Positions 9,793 through 17,745 of a stretch of 64,000 nt of DNA are shown here, piece after piece; within the stretch, counting starts at the first letter, position 1, and the number at the start of each line of letters is the position of its first letter. The notes beneath the pieces are model-generated. The model saw only the letters and a program-made list of their open reading frames with translations, made no database searches and was not told the DNA's origin. Source of the DNA: Calidihabitans tengchongensis (GTDB lineage Bacteria; Sysuimicrobiota; Sysuimicrobiia; Sysuimicrobiales; Kaftiobacteriaceae); assembly GCA_031459615.1 (NCBI GenBank), contig JAVKIE010000006.1, positions 124,001-188,000 on the forward strand, given 5' to 3'. The translations under genes were made by a program, and so were the position numbers.

Positions 9793-10361
9793 TCAGACCA
9801 CGCCCAGCAGCCAGGCGATGTCCTCGAAGGCGCGCCAGACGATGTCGTCCCGCTCCAGCGCCCGGGACCGCTCGTCGATCCCCGTGCGGGAGGCGAGGGC
9901 GGCCAGAGCCTCGTCCATCCGCCCCAACCGCACCCGCACCTGCTCCAGCAGGCGGTCGGGAGGAGCGCCTTCCAGCAGCCGGCGGACCTTCTCCAGCGCC
10001 TCCCGCTCCACCGCCCGGGCCCGCNNNNNNNNNNNNNNNNNNNNNNNNNNNNNNNNNNNNNNNNNNNNNNNNNNNNNNNNNNNNNNNNNNNNNNNNNNNN
10101 NNNNNNNNNNNNNNNNNNNNCCAGGGCGGCCAGAGCCTCGTCCATCCGCCCCAACCGCACCCGCACCTGCTCCAGCAGGCGGTCGGGAGGAGCGCCTTCC
10201 AGCAGCCGGCGGACCTTCTCCAGCGCCTCCCGCTCCACCGCCCGGGCCCGCTGGTCCATCTCCAGGGCGTCCAGCCGGGTGTAGACCACCAGCCCCCGCC
10301 GGTCGTCCAGGGCCTGGACCAGCACCGCCCGCACCGCCGCCAGCGCCTGCTGTGCGTCCAT
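9793..10361 (-). CDS. Unknown helical protein (gene split by a false duplication at an N gap)
   Basis: Starts at ATG 10361 (MDAQQALAAVRAVL) and ends at 9793 (FEDIAWLLGVV). As drawn, the gene changes frame across the N run, but the sequence on both sides of the run is the same. Collapsing the 227-base offset restores one uninterrupted 113-residue frame. The product is highly charged and predicted helical, with ALEKVRRLLEG, LLEQVRVRLGRMDEALAAL and SRALERDDIVW; no signal peptide or TM. I do not recognise the family. It begins 19 bases after the second ABC exporter gene on the same strand and is probably its operon partner. Confidence 0.6.
9896..10251. other. N gap (10025-10120) flanked by duplicated contig ends
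   Basis: Bases 9896-10024 reappear exactly at 10123-10251, an offset of 227. The coding frame of the minus-strand gene is intact only if one copy is removed. This is a scaffolding artefact, not a biological repeat. Confidence 0.9.
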
Positions 10362-10380
10362 CGCACCCCTCCACCCGGTG

Positions 10381-12285
10381 CTACCCGCCATCGGGACTGC
10401 GCCGCGGACCCGGCACCGCCGCCCGCACCTCCTGGTCCCGGTACTGGAGCTGGTAGAGCTTCGTGTAGATGCCGCCCCGGGCCAGCAGCTCCCGGTGCGT
10501 GCCCTCCTCCGCGACCCGCCCCTTGTGCAGGACCAGGATCCGGTCCACGTCCTGGATGGTGGACAGCCGGTGGGCGATGATGATGGACGTCCGCCCTACC
10601 CGGATCCGGCGCAGGGCGTCCTGGATCATCAGCTCCGTGTCGGTATCCACGCTGCTGGTCGCCTCGTCCAGGATCAGCAGGATGTCGGGGTTGTGGGCGA
10701 GGGCGCGGGCGAAGGCGATGAGCTGGCGCTGGCCGGCCGACAGGGTGGCGCCCCGCTCCACCACCGGGGTGGCGTAGCCCTCCGGCAGCCGCTCGATGAA
10801 CCGGTGGGCGTTCACGAACTCCGCCGCCCGGCGCACCTGCCCGTCGTCGATGCCCGGCGTGCCCAGGCGGATGTTGGACGCGATGGTGCCCGAGAACAGG
10901 AACACGTCCTGCAGAACCAGCCCCATGTGCCGGCGCAGGTCCCGCTGGGCGTACCGGCGCACGTCCACGCCGTCCACCAGCACCTGACCGTACTGGGGGT
11001 CGTAAAAGCGCAGCAGCAGGTTGATGATGCTGGTCTTGCCGGCCCCGGTGTGCCCCACCACCGCCACGCTCTCGCCGGGGCGGATCCGGAACGACACCCC
11101 CCGCAGAACCCACCCCTCGGTCCCGGGCGGCAGCGGGGGCTCCCCGGCGGCGGGCCGCGGGCGCGGGGAGGCGGCCGCGTGCCCCTCGGCGCGCTCGGTG
11201 GCCGGGTAGGCGAACCAGACGTTGCGGAACTCCACCTCGCCCCGCACCCGCGGCAGCGGGACAGGATCCGGGGGATCCTGCACGGTGACCGGCTCGTCCA
11301 GCACCCGGAAGATCCTCTCGGAGCTGGCCATGGCCGCCTGCAGGATGTTGTACTTCTCCGCCAGATCCTGGATGGGGCGGAAGAAGCGCTCGGTATACTG
11401 CATGGCCGCCACCAGCACGCCCAGGGTCACCGCCTGCCGCACCACCTGCCCGCCGCCATACCACAGCAGCAGCGCCGTGGCCACCGCGCCCAGAAACCCC
11501 ACCGAGGGGAAGAACAGGGCGAACGTCCGGTGGGCCTGGAGGTGGGCCGCCAGATGGTCGCGGTTGAGCCGGTCGAACGTCAGGAAGTTGCGCCGCTCCC
11601 GGTTGAACAGCTGCACCACCGCCATGCCGGTGATGTTCTCGTTGAGGTAGGCGTTGATGCGCGCGATCCGCACCCGGATGGCCCGGTAGGACTCCCGGGA
11701 GCGGGCCTGGAACCACCCGGTGACGGCCACCAGGGCCGGCACCACGGCCAGGGCCAGCAGGGCCAGCCTCCAGTCCAGCCACACCAGGGCCGCCACCACG
11801 CCCACCAGCAGGAAGACGTCGCCGAACACCGTCACCACGCCTGAGGTCACCATCTCGTACAGGGTGTCCACGTCGTTGGTGATGCGGGTCATCAGCCGCC
11901 CCACCGGGTGCCGGGCGTAAAACGCCACCGCCAGGCGCTGCATGTGGGCAAACAGCTCCATGCGCAGGTCGTACGTCACCTTCTGGCCCAGGACCTGGGT
12001 GAGATAGTTCTGGGCGTAGCGCACGCCCGCGCCCGCGGCCAGGGTGGCCAGGAAGAGGGCGGCCACCCGGGCCACCCCGGCGAAGTCGCCGACCCGGATG
12101 TGCCGGTCGATGGCCACCTTGACGAAGTACGGCCCGGCCAGGTCGGCGGCCGCCGCCAGCAACAGCAGGGCCACCGAGCCCGCCACCGCGCCCCGGTAGG
12201 GACGGACGTAGCGGAGCAGCCGCCGCATCAGGCGCGCGTCGTAGGCCTTGCCCAGGATGTCGTCGTCGGGCGGCAGCACGCTCAC
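10381..12285 (-). CDS. ABC exporter half-transporter, consensus Walker B subunit
   Basis: 634-residue type IV (multidrug/lipid exporter) half-transporter with six TM helices (about 1-330) fused to an ATPase domain. Walker A GHTGAGKTS at about 411-419, Q-loop VLQDVFLFSG, signature LSAGQRQ, Walker B LLILDEATSSVD (about 530-540) with the catalytic Glu, and switch His in IIAHRLST. A Pro/Ala-rich insertion precedes Walker A. GTG start at 12285 overlaps the stop of the partner gene (GTGA), so the two are translationally coupled. The partner has Asp instead of the catalytic Glu, the mark of heterodimers such as BmrCD, TM287/288 and TmrAB. Substrate unknown. Confidence 0.93.
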   Translation of the reverse strand: MSVLPPDDDILGKAYDARLMRRLLRYVRPYRGAVAGSVALLLLAAAADLAGPYFVKVAIDRHIRVGDFAGVARVAALFLATLAAGAGVRYAQNYLTQVLGQKVTYDLRMELFAHMQRLAVAFYARHPVGRLMTRITNDVDTLYEMVTSGVVTVFGDVFLLVGVVAALVWLDWRLALLALAVVPALVAVTGWFQARSRESYRAIRVRIARINAYLNENITGMAVVQLFNRERRNFLTFDRLNRDHLAAHLQAHRTFALFFPSVGFLGAVATALLLWYGGGQVVRQAVTLGVLVAAMQYTERFFRPIQDLAEKYNILQAAMASSERIFRVLDEPVTVQDPPDPVPLPRVRGEVEFRNVWFAYPATERAEGHAAASPRPRPAAGEPPLPPGTEGWVLRGVSFRIRPGESVAVVGHTGAGKTSIINLLLRFYDPQYGQVLVDGVDVRRYAQRDLRRHMGLVLQDVFLFSGTIASNIRLGTPGIDDGQVRRAAEFVNAHRFIERLPEGYATPVVERGATLSAGQRQLIAFARALAHNPDILLILDEATSSVDTDTELMIQDALRRIRVGRTSIIIAHRLSTIQDVDRILVLHKGRVAEEGTHRELLARGGIYTKLYQLQYRDQEVRAAVPGPRRSPDGG

Positions 12286-14027
12286 ACGGGGTCCACCTCG
12301 GTCTCCTCCAGCTCCTGCTCCAGCAGCTGCTTGTGGTACAGGTCGGCGTACAGGCCGCCCCGGGCCAGCAGCTGCTCGTGGGTGCCCTGCTCCACGATCC
12401 GCCCGCCGTCCAGGACCACGATCTGGTCCGCGTGGCGCACGGTGGAAATCCGATGGGAGATCAGGATGCACGTGCGGGACGCGATCACCTCCCGCAGGGC
12501 GGAGAGGATCGCCTCCTCGGTGTGGGTGTCCACGCTGCTGAAGGCGTCGTCCAGGATCAGGATGCGGGGATCGCGGGCCACCGCCCGCGCCAGGGCGACG
12601 CGCTGCTTCTGGCCGCCCGACAGGGTGACGCCCCGCTCGCCCACCACCGTGTCGTAGCCGTGGGGGAACTCCGCCACGTCGGCGTCCAGGTGGGCGATCC
12701 GGGCCGCCCGCCGCACGATGGTGTCGTCGGCGGCGTCCAGGCCGTAGGCGATGTTCTCCCGCAGGGTGTCCGAGAACAGGAAGGGGTCCTGGGTCACCAT
12801 GCCGATCTGGCGCCGCAGGTCGCCCAGCCGGTACCGGCGCACGTCCACGCCGTCCACCAGGACCTCGCCCCGCGTGGGGTCCAGCAGCCGGGGGATCAGC
12901 GCCACCAGGGTGCTCTTGCCCGACCCCGTCGGACCCACCACTGCCAGGGTGGTCCCGGCGGGGATGCGCAGGGAGACATCCTGCAGGGCCGGCACGCCGT
13001 CGAAGACCACGCTGACCCGGCGGAACTCGATCTCCCCCCGGGCGGCGGGCAGGGGGCGGGCGTCAGGAGGGTCGGCGATCCGGGGCCGCTGGCGCAGGAT
13101 CTCCTCCAGGCGGGCCATGGACGCGCGCCCGCGCTGCATCAGGTTGACCACCCACCCCAGGGCCACCATGGGCCAGGACAGCTGGGTCAGGTAGCCCACG
13201 AACTGGACGAACTGCCCCAGGGTGATGCGCCCGGCCACCACCGCCTGCCCGCCCTGCCACAGCAGCACCACCGCCGCCAGGCCCAGGAAGAAGCTCATCA
13301 GCGGCCACAGGGCCCCCTCGGTCCGGATCACCGCCAGGTTGCGGCGGATGTACTCGCGGTTGAGCTCGGCGAACGCCTCGATCTCGTAGGGTTCCTGGGC
13401 AAAGGCCTTGACCACCCGGATGCCGGAGAAGTTCTCCTGGGCGCGGGTGGACAGCCGGCTGAACTGCTCCTGGGCGGCCTCATACTGCCGGTGGATCACG
13501 GGACCCAGGACAACGAAGGTCAGGCTCACCAGGGGCAGGATGACCATCAGGTAGAGGGTCAGGCGGATGTCGATGGACAGCATGAAGCCCACCGCGATGG
13601 CCGCCAGGACCACCGTGTTGGACACGTGCATGAGCCCCGGGCCGATGAACCGCTGCACCGCCGACAGGTCGCTGACCGCCCGGGTCATGAGGTCGCCGGT
13701 GCGGGTGTGCTGGAAGAACCCGGGGTGCAGGCGCTGCAGGTGGGCGAAGAAGTCGTTGCGGATCTCGGCCTCGATGCGCCGGGACGCGCCCAGGATCTGC
13801 ATCCGCCACAGGTAGCGCAGGATCCACGCCAGCAGGTGCAGCCCCACCAGGGCGGCCGCATACCGCAGCAGGACGGTCCCGCCGGCTCCGGCGGCGATGG
13901 CATCCACTCCCAGGCGCAGGACCAGCGGGTCGAGCATCAGCAGGCCCGACGCCAGCGTGCCCACCACAAATCCGGCGACGTACGATCGGGCGTGTCGTCG
14001 CAGATAGGACCGCAGCCTGGGGCTCAT
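12282..14027 (-). CDS. ABC exporter half-transporter, degenerate Walker B subunit
   Basis: 581-residue half-transporter: six TM helices (about 15-310), then an ATPase domain with Walker A GPTGSGKST (about 361-369), Q-loop MVTQDPFLFSD, signature LSGGQ, Walker B ILILDDAFSSVD (about 485-496) and switch His in LISHRIST. The residue after the Walker B Asp is Asp, not Glu, so the ATP site formed by this subunit's Walker motifs and the partner's LSAGQ signature should be catalytically weak. First gene of the exporter operon, with a promoter about 70 bases upstream. In the family, such pairs export drugs, lipids or peptides. Confidence 0.93.
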   Translation of the reverse strand: MSPRLRSYLRRHARSYVAGFVVGTLASGLLMLDPLVLRLGVDAIAAGAGGTVLLRYAAALVGLHLLAWILRYLWRMQILGASRRIEAEIRNDFFAHLQRLHPGFFQHTRTGDLMTRAVSDLSAVQRFIGPGLMHVSNTVVLAAIAVGFMLSIDIRLTLYLMVILPLVSLTFVVLGPVIHRQYEAAQEQFSRLSTRAQENFSGIRVVKAFAQEPYEIEAFAELNREYIRRNLAVIRTEGALWPLMSFFLGLAAVVLLWQGGQAVVAGRITLGQFVQFVGYLTQLSWPMVALGWVVNLMQRGRASMARLEEILRQRPRIADPPDARPLPAARGEIEFRRVSVVFDGVPALQDVSLRIPAGTTLAVVGPTGSGKSTLVALIPRLLDPTRGEVLVDGVDVRRYRLGDLRRQIGMVTQDPFLFSDTLRENIAYGLDAADDTIVRRAARIAHLDADVAEFPHGYDTVVGERGVTLSGGQKQRVALARAVARDPRILILDDAFSSVDTHTEEAILSALREVIASRTCILISHRISTVRHADQIVVLDGGRIVEQGTHEQLLARGGLYADLYHKQLLEQELEETEVDPV

Positions 14028-14093
14028 GGGGTCCGTGAGCCGCGCGGCCTCCCGCCACCAGACGGACGGCGGCGCGCAGCGCGCAGCCTTTTG

Positions 14094-14123
14094 ATTATAC
14101 GGGCGGCCGCCGGCGGCGGCAAA
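14094..14123 (-). promoter_or_regulatory. Promoter of the ABC exporter operon
   Basis: On the minus strand TTTGCC (14118-14123), 18 bases, TATAAT (14094-14099). The -10 is perfect; the -35 is weak. The start codon at 14027 is about 60 bases downstream of the predicted start point. Confidence 0.65.
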
Positions 14124-14132
14124 CCGCCGGCG

Positions 14133-14933
14133 TCATGCGGAGCGGGGCCAGGTGCCGAAGCGCAGCAGGACTCCCAGCGCGTGCAGGGACACATCCACGT
14201 CGTGGTCCGGGCCATCGTCACTCGCCCACCCGCCGCCGGGGCGCTGCCAGGCCAGCAGTCGGCGGATCCCGTCGGCCACCAGCCCGTCGGACGCCGGCAC
14301 CCCCGCCACGTGGAGCACCGCGAGGGCATCGGCCTGGAGGGCGGGAGACCACGCCTCGTCGGGAAGCCGGCGCACCGCGTCCGCCGCGGCTGGCGACACC
14401 CCGTCCACCGCCATCAGCACGGCCGCCGCCAGCGCGCCCACCGGCGGGTCGACATTCGCCTGGACGGCTCCGCGCAGGTAGCGGGCGGCCCGCAGGACGG
14501 CGTCGTGCCGCGCGCCCACCAGGCGGATCAGCCACATGGCCGCCTGAGCCGTCCCGTACACCCGCGCGCGGGCATCGCCCGGTCGGTGCAGGGGACGGGG
14601 GTGAAACGGCAGGACCGCCGGGCTCTCCTCCCAGGCGCCCGCGGGGCGCTGGACCATCAGCAGGTAGGCTGCCGCGCGCTCGGCGGCCGGAGAGCCCAGC
14701 AGGCGCAGGTCGTCCATCCACCGCAGCGCCGCCACGGTGGCGGCCAGCGACGACGGGCGACCGGGAAGCAGGCCGTAGGGAAACCCGCCGTCGTCGTTCT
14801 GCCGGCCCAGCAGCGCCCGTGCCACCCGTGGTTCGGGCGCCGGCCAGCCCAGCAGGCCGGCCAGGCGGGCCCGCTCCAGTTCGTCTCCGTGGTCGCGGAT
14901 GTAGGCGATGGCCCTGGACAGGGAGGTCGCCAT
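14133..14933 (-). CDS. Prenyltransferase / terpene-cyclase-like alpha-barrel repeat protein
   Basis: 266 residues with repeated helical hairpins and QW-type motifs of the squalene-hopene cyclase / prenyltransferase beta fold: GRQNDDGGFPYGLL, VQRPAGAWEES and WQRPGGGWASDDGPDHDVD. It is about half the length of a true squalene-hopene cyclase and lacks the DxDD protonation motif, so I infer a single (alpha/alpha)6 barrel of unknown role and not an active cyclase. Starts at ATG 14933, 11 bases after the preceding 93-residue gene, so probably an operon of two. No signal peptide seen. Confidence 0.65.
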   Translation of the reverse strand: MATSLSRAIAYIRDHGDELERARLAGLLGWPAPEPRVARALLGRQNDDGGFPYGLLPGRPSSLAATVAALRWMDDLRLLGSPAAERAAAYLLMVQRPAGAWEESPAVLPFHPRPLHRPGDARARVYGTAQAAMWLIRLVGARHDAVLRAARYLRGAVQANVDPPVGALAAAVLMAVDGVSPAAADAVRRLPDEAWSPALQADALAVLHVAGVPASDGLVADGIRRLLAWQRPGGGWASDDGPDHDVDVSLHALGVLLRFGTWPRSA

Positions 14934-14944
14934 CCCGGAGCCGC

Positions 14945-15226
14945 TCAGGATCTGCCCCCAGGCCGCGTCGCGGCCTGGGGGAACTTCGCCAGGTAGTTCC
15001 TGGCCGCCTCGAACCGCCGGACCAGCCGGTCCAGCCAGTCGTCGGCGACCAGATCGGCCTCGGGCATGAACAGCAGTGCGCCGGCCCCGCCGAGCCGCAG
15101 CCCGAACTCCACGCCGGGATACGGCTCCCTGACGTAGCGGACCGCGCCCCGGTCCAGCTCCAGGCGGGGATCCACCCGCGCGATGGCCGCAGCGAACCGC
15201 TGGATGGCTTCGTCGGCGGTGATCAT
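14945..15226 (-). CDS. Unknown 93-residue protein
   Basis: Starts MITADEAIQRFAAAI and continues with a predicted alpha+beta pattern (LELDRGAVRYVREPYPGVEF, ALLFMPEADLVADDWLDRLVRRFEAAR). No recognised domain, Cys pair, signal peptide or TM. ATG at 15226 was chosen because GGGGGCAGG lies directly before it; the longer frame upstream would cross the probable -10 at 15236-15241 (TACAAT on this strand). Precedes the terpene-cyclase-like gene by 11 bases. Confidence 0.55.
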   Translation of the reverse strand: MITADEAIQRFAAAIARVDPRLELDRGAVRYVREPYPGVEFGLRLGGAGALLFMPEADLVADDWLDRLVRRFEAARNYLAKFPQAATRPGGRS

Positions 15227-15329
15227 CCTGCCCCCATTGTACGGCGCGGGCGCTGCGGCAGACAGCGGGATCCGTTGTCGCCACGAACCGCCCACACGAC
15301 CCGCGCTCCCCCGCTCCCGATCCGTCCGC

Positions 15330-15335
15330 TATAAT
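15330..15335 (+). promoter_or_regulatory. -10 element of the tRNA-Glu gene
   Basis: Perfect TATAAT ending ten bases before the mature 5' end of the tRNA. No convincing -35 at the expected distance. The close spacing is usual for tRNA genes. Confidence 0.65.
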
Positions 15336-15345
15336 GAGGCCGGTC

Positions 15346-15423
15346 GGCCCCATCGTCTAGCCCGGCCCAGGACGCGGCCCTCTCAAGGCCGAGACAGGGG
15401 TTCGAATCCCCTTGGGGCCACCA
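15346..15423 (+). tRNA. tRNA-Glu (anticodon CTC), CCA encoded
   Basis: Acceptor arms GGCCCCA (15346-15352) and TGGGGCC (15413-15419) pair fully. Discriminator A at 15420, CCA at 15421-15423. Anticodon loop CTCTCAA gives anticodon CTC. The T-arm AGGGG-TTCGAAT-CCCCT is canonical, and the 5' part (CATCGTCTAG) is typical of tRNA-Glu. The gene is a singleton here and faces the permease gene on the other strand. Confidence 0.95.
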
Positions 15424-15477
15424 TCTCTCTTGGCGCGACATCCCCGAGGATTCGAACCCCTGGCTCGGAGGGGGTGC

Positions 15478-15496
15478 GGGGGAGCGCAGCTCCCCC
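15478..15496. terminator. Hairpin between tRNA-Glu and the kimA-like gene
   Basis: GGGGGAGC and GCTCCCCC form a perfect 8-bp stem with a 3-base loop (GCA), placed between two convergent transcription units. There is no T-run on either strand, so its efficiency as an intrinsic terminator is uncertain. Confidence 0.5.
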
Positions 15497-15549
15497 AGGT
15501 GGTCAGGGGTGGTTCACAGCGGCCAGCCCCTCCGAGGAGCGCGCCGCCG

Positions 15550-17685
15550 CTACAACGACCGTACGATCAACACGAAGGCGAACACCGCCACGAGGAGCAC
15601 GACTGCCATCCCCAGCGCCTGCTGCAGGATCGCCGGCCAGGCATGGGCCACGCCCAGGCTCAGCGCAACCCCCACCACCACCAGCAGGCCCCCCAGAGCC
15701 CACAGCGGTCGCGCGGCCTGCGGCGCTGCCGGCGGAGGTGGCCGGTCTGTACCGCCCAGATAGTAGGGGACGCTGGTCACCACCGGCACGCGCTGGCCAG
15801 CCCGGCTCCGCCTGAAATACAGGGCCACCTTCAGCAGCAGGGCGTTCTGGCCGTGCAGCAGAAAGTGCCACCACTTTTCGGGGACGAATTCTGGCAGCAC
15901 GATCGTCAACTGCTGGTCGAACCCCACCTCCCACTCCAGGGTATCCAGATACGTCAGCAGAGGCCCGGTGAGGGACCGGTAGGGGGACGGCAGGACCCGC
16001 AGAGGGATTCCCGGAGCCCACCGCGGCCACTTCTCCACCGTCTCCCGGGTGCGCTGAGGATCGATGTCCACCAGGACCGCCGTCACATCGTCGCTGAGGG
16101 AGCGGGCATACCGCAGGGCCGGGAGGACTCCCCGGTGGATGCCCCCCACCGGCACCACCACCTTGTGATGGCGGATCGGCTCGGGTAGACGCGCTCCCTC
16201 CAGGGTCAGCTGCCGCCGCACATCCTGGTAGTGGTGGTGGACGAGCCGCATCGTCGCGACGCATCCGGGGATGAGCAGGGCCACAATCCACGCGCCGTGG
16301 ACGAACTTGGTGACCACCACCACCGTCAGGACCAGGCAGGTGACCGACGCGCCCACTCCGTTGATCAGCATGTGCAGCCGCCACCCCGGCTCCCGCCGGG
16401 TCCACCACCGTCTGACCATACCGGCCTGGGACAGAGTGAAGGCCAGAAACACACCCACCGCGTACAGGGGGATCAGGGCGTGGGTGCTGGCGTGGAACGC
16501 CGCGACCAGCAGGCCGCTGACCAGAGCCAGGAGCACGATCCCGTTGGCAAACACCAGCCGGTCGCCCAGGTTGGCCAGCTGGCGCGGCAGAAACCCGTCC
16601 CGGGCGAGGATGGCCGACAGCCGCGGGAAGTCGGCAAAGCTGGTGTTGGCGGCCAGGATCAGGATCAGGCTGGTGGCCGCCTGGACGAGGTAGTACATGC
16701 CCCCGGTGCCGAAGACGGAGCGGGCGATCTGGGAGAGCACGGTCTCCTGCGGGTGCGGGGAGATCCCCAGCTGGTGGGCCAGGGTGGTGATGCCCATGAA
16801 CAGCGCGCCCAGGATCCCGGCCATCCACAGCAGCGTGATCCCGGCGTTGCGGGCCTNNNNNNNNNNNNNNNNNNNNNNNNNNNNNNNNNNNNNNNNNNNN
16901 NNNNNNNNNNNNNNNNNNNNNNNNNNNNNNNNNNNNNNNNNNNNNNNNNNNNACTCGGGCGGATAAAAGGCGGGGATCCCGTTGCTGATGGCCTCCACGC
17001 CGGTGAGGGCCGTCGATCCCGAGGCGAACGCCCGGAGGACCAGCCACGCCGACAGAGACGCCGGGCCGGCTGTGGTCTCCGGAGGAGGGGGCGGGGAGTG
17101 GCCGAAAGAGCGACCCAGACCCACCACCACCAGCGCCCCCACGGCCCCCACGAACAGATAGGTGGGCACGGCAAACACCGCTGCCGACTCCCGGACCCCC
17201 CGGAGGTTGATGGTCGCCACCAGGGCGATGGCCAGCAGGGCCAGCGGAACGCGCTGGCCGTACAGGGCCGGGACGGCGGAGGTGACCGCCGCCACGCCCG
17301 AGGAGATGCTCACCGACACGGTCAGCGCATAGTCGATCAGCAGCGCCGCCGCCGCCACCAGGCCCGGCCACAGCCCCAGGTTGTCGTGGGCCACGATGTA
17401 GGCCCCGCCTCCGGACGGGTAGGCGTGGATGGTCTGGTAGTACGAAAACGCCACCACCGCCAGAACCGCGGCGATGGCCCCCGCGATGGGCACGCTCAGG
17501 GACAGGGCACCCGCGCCGGCCGCGCTGAGGACGATCAGGATCTCCTCGGTGGCGTACGCCGTGCTGGACAGGGCGTCCGACGAAAAGACCGCCAGCCCCT
17601 TGACTTTCGAGACGCGCTCGTGGATGAGCTGCGAGGTCGGGAGGGGAGGGCCGATCAGGACGCGGCGGAGCACGCTGCCGATCAT
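15550..17685 (-). CDS. APC-superfamily potassium permease, KimA-like (contains N gap)
   Basis: Polytopic permease, 711 codons as drawn including 32 codons of N. N-terminal motif SSDALSSTAYATEEIL and the segment GVEAISNGIPAFYPPE are characteristic of the KimA/YdaO branch of the APC superfamily, whose Bacillus member is a proton-coupled K+ importer inhibited by c-di-AMP. Ten or more TM helices precede a cytoplasmic domain (about 470-640), with two further TM helices at the C-terminus. The N run sits between PPE and ARNAGITL; alignment with the family suggests only a few bases are really missing. ATG at 17685 has GGAGAG upstream. Lies 60 bases after the pyrophosphatase gene and is probably co-transcribed. 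No ydaO-type riboswitch fits the gap. Confidence 0.8.
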   Translation of the reverse strand: MIGSVLRRVLIGPPLPTSQLIHERVSKVKGLAVFSSDALSSTAYATEEILIVLSAAGAGALSLSVPIAGAIAAVLAVVAFSYYQTIHAYPSGGGAYIVAHDNLGLWPGLVAAAALLIDYALTVSVSISSGVAAVTSAVPALYGQRVPLALLAIALVATINLRGVRESAAVFAVPTYLFVGAVGALVVVGLGRSFGHSPPPPPETTAGPASLSAWLVLRAFASGSTALTGVEAISNGIPAFYPPEXXXXXXXXXXXXXXXXXXXXXXXXXXXXXXXXXARNAGITLLWMAGILGALFMGITTLAHQLGISPHPQETVLSQIARSVFGTGGMYYLVQAATSLILILAANTSFADFPRLSAILARDGFLPRQLANLGDRLVFANGIVLLALVSGLLVAAFHASTHALIPLYAVGVFLAFTLSQAGMVRRWWTRREPGWRLHMLINGVGASVTCLVLTVVVVTKFVHGAWIVALLIPGCVATMRLVHHHYQDVRRQLTLEGARLPEPIRHHKVVVPVGGIHRGVLPALRYARSLSDDVTAVLVDIDPQRTRETVEKWPRWAPGIPLRVLPSPYRSLTGPLLTYLDTLEWEVGFDQQLTIVLPEFVPEKWWHFLLHGQNALLLKVALYFRRSRAGQRVPVVTSVPYYLGGTDRPPPPAAPQAARPLWALGGLLVVVGVALSLGVAHAWPAILQQALGMAVVLLVAVFAFVLIVRSL
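16857..16952. other. N gap inside the kimA-like gene
   Basis: 96 N. Unlike the gaps at 10 kb and 62 kb the flanks are not duplicated. The frame is preserved across the run as drawn. Confidence 0.95.
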
Positions 17686-17745
17686 CGACCGTCTCTCCGG
17701 CAGACGGCGCGGAGAGGGTTTTCCCGCGCGCCGCCCGAGGGGTTC

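Noticed and set aside
9896..10251. A true tandem duplication around the N run
   Set aside because: The copies are exact, abut the N run, share the 227 offset with the other gap, and their removal restores the frame.
15424..15510. A second complete tRNA gene on the minus strand
   Set aside because: Only a T-arm-like piece is present; acceptor, D and anticodon arms cannot be formed.
17686..17745. c-di-AMP (ydaO) riboswitch before the kimA-like gene
   Set aside because: Only 60 bases separate it from the upstream gene, too short, and no conserved elements were seen.
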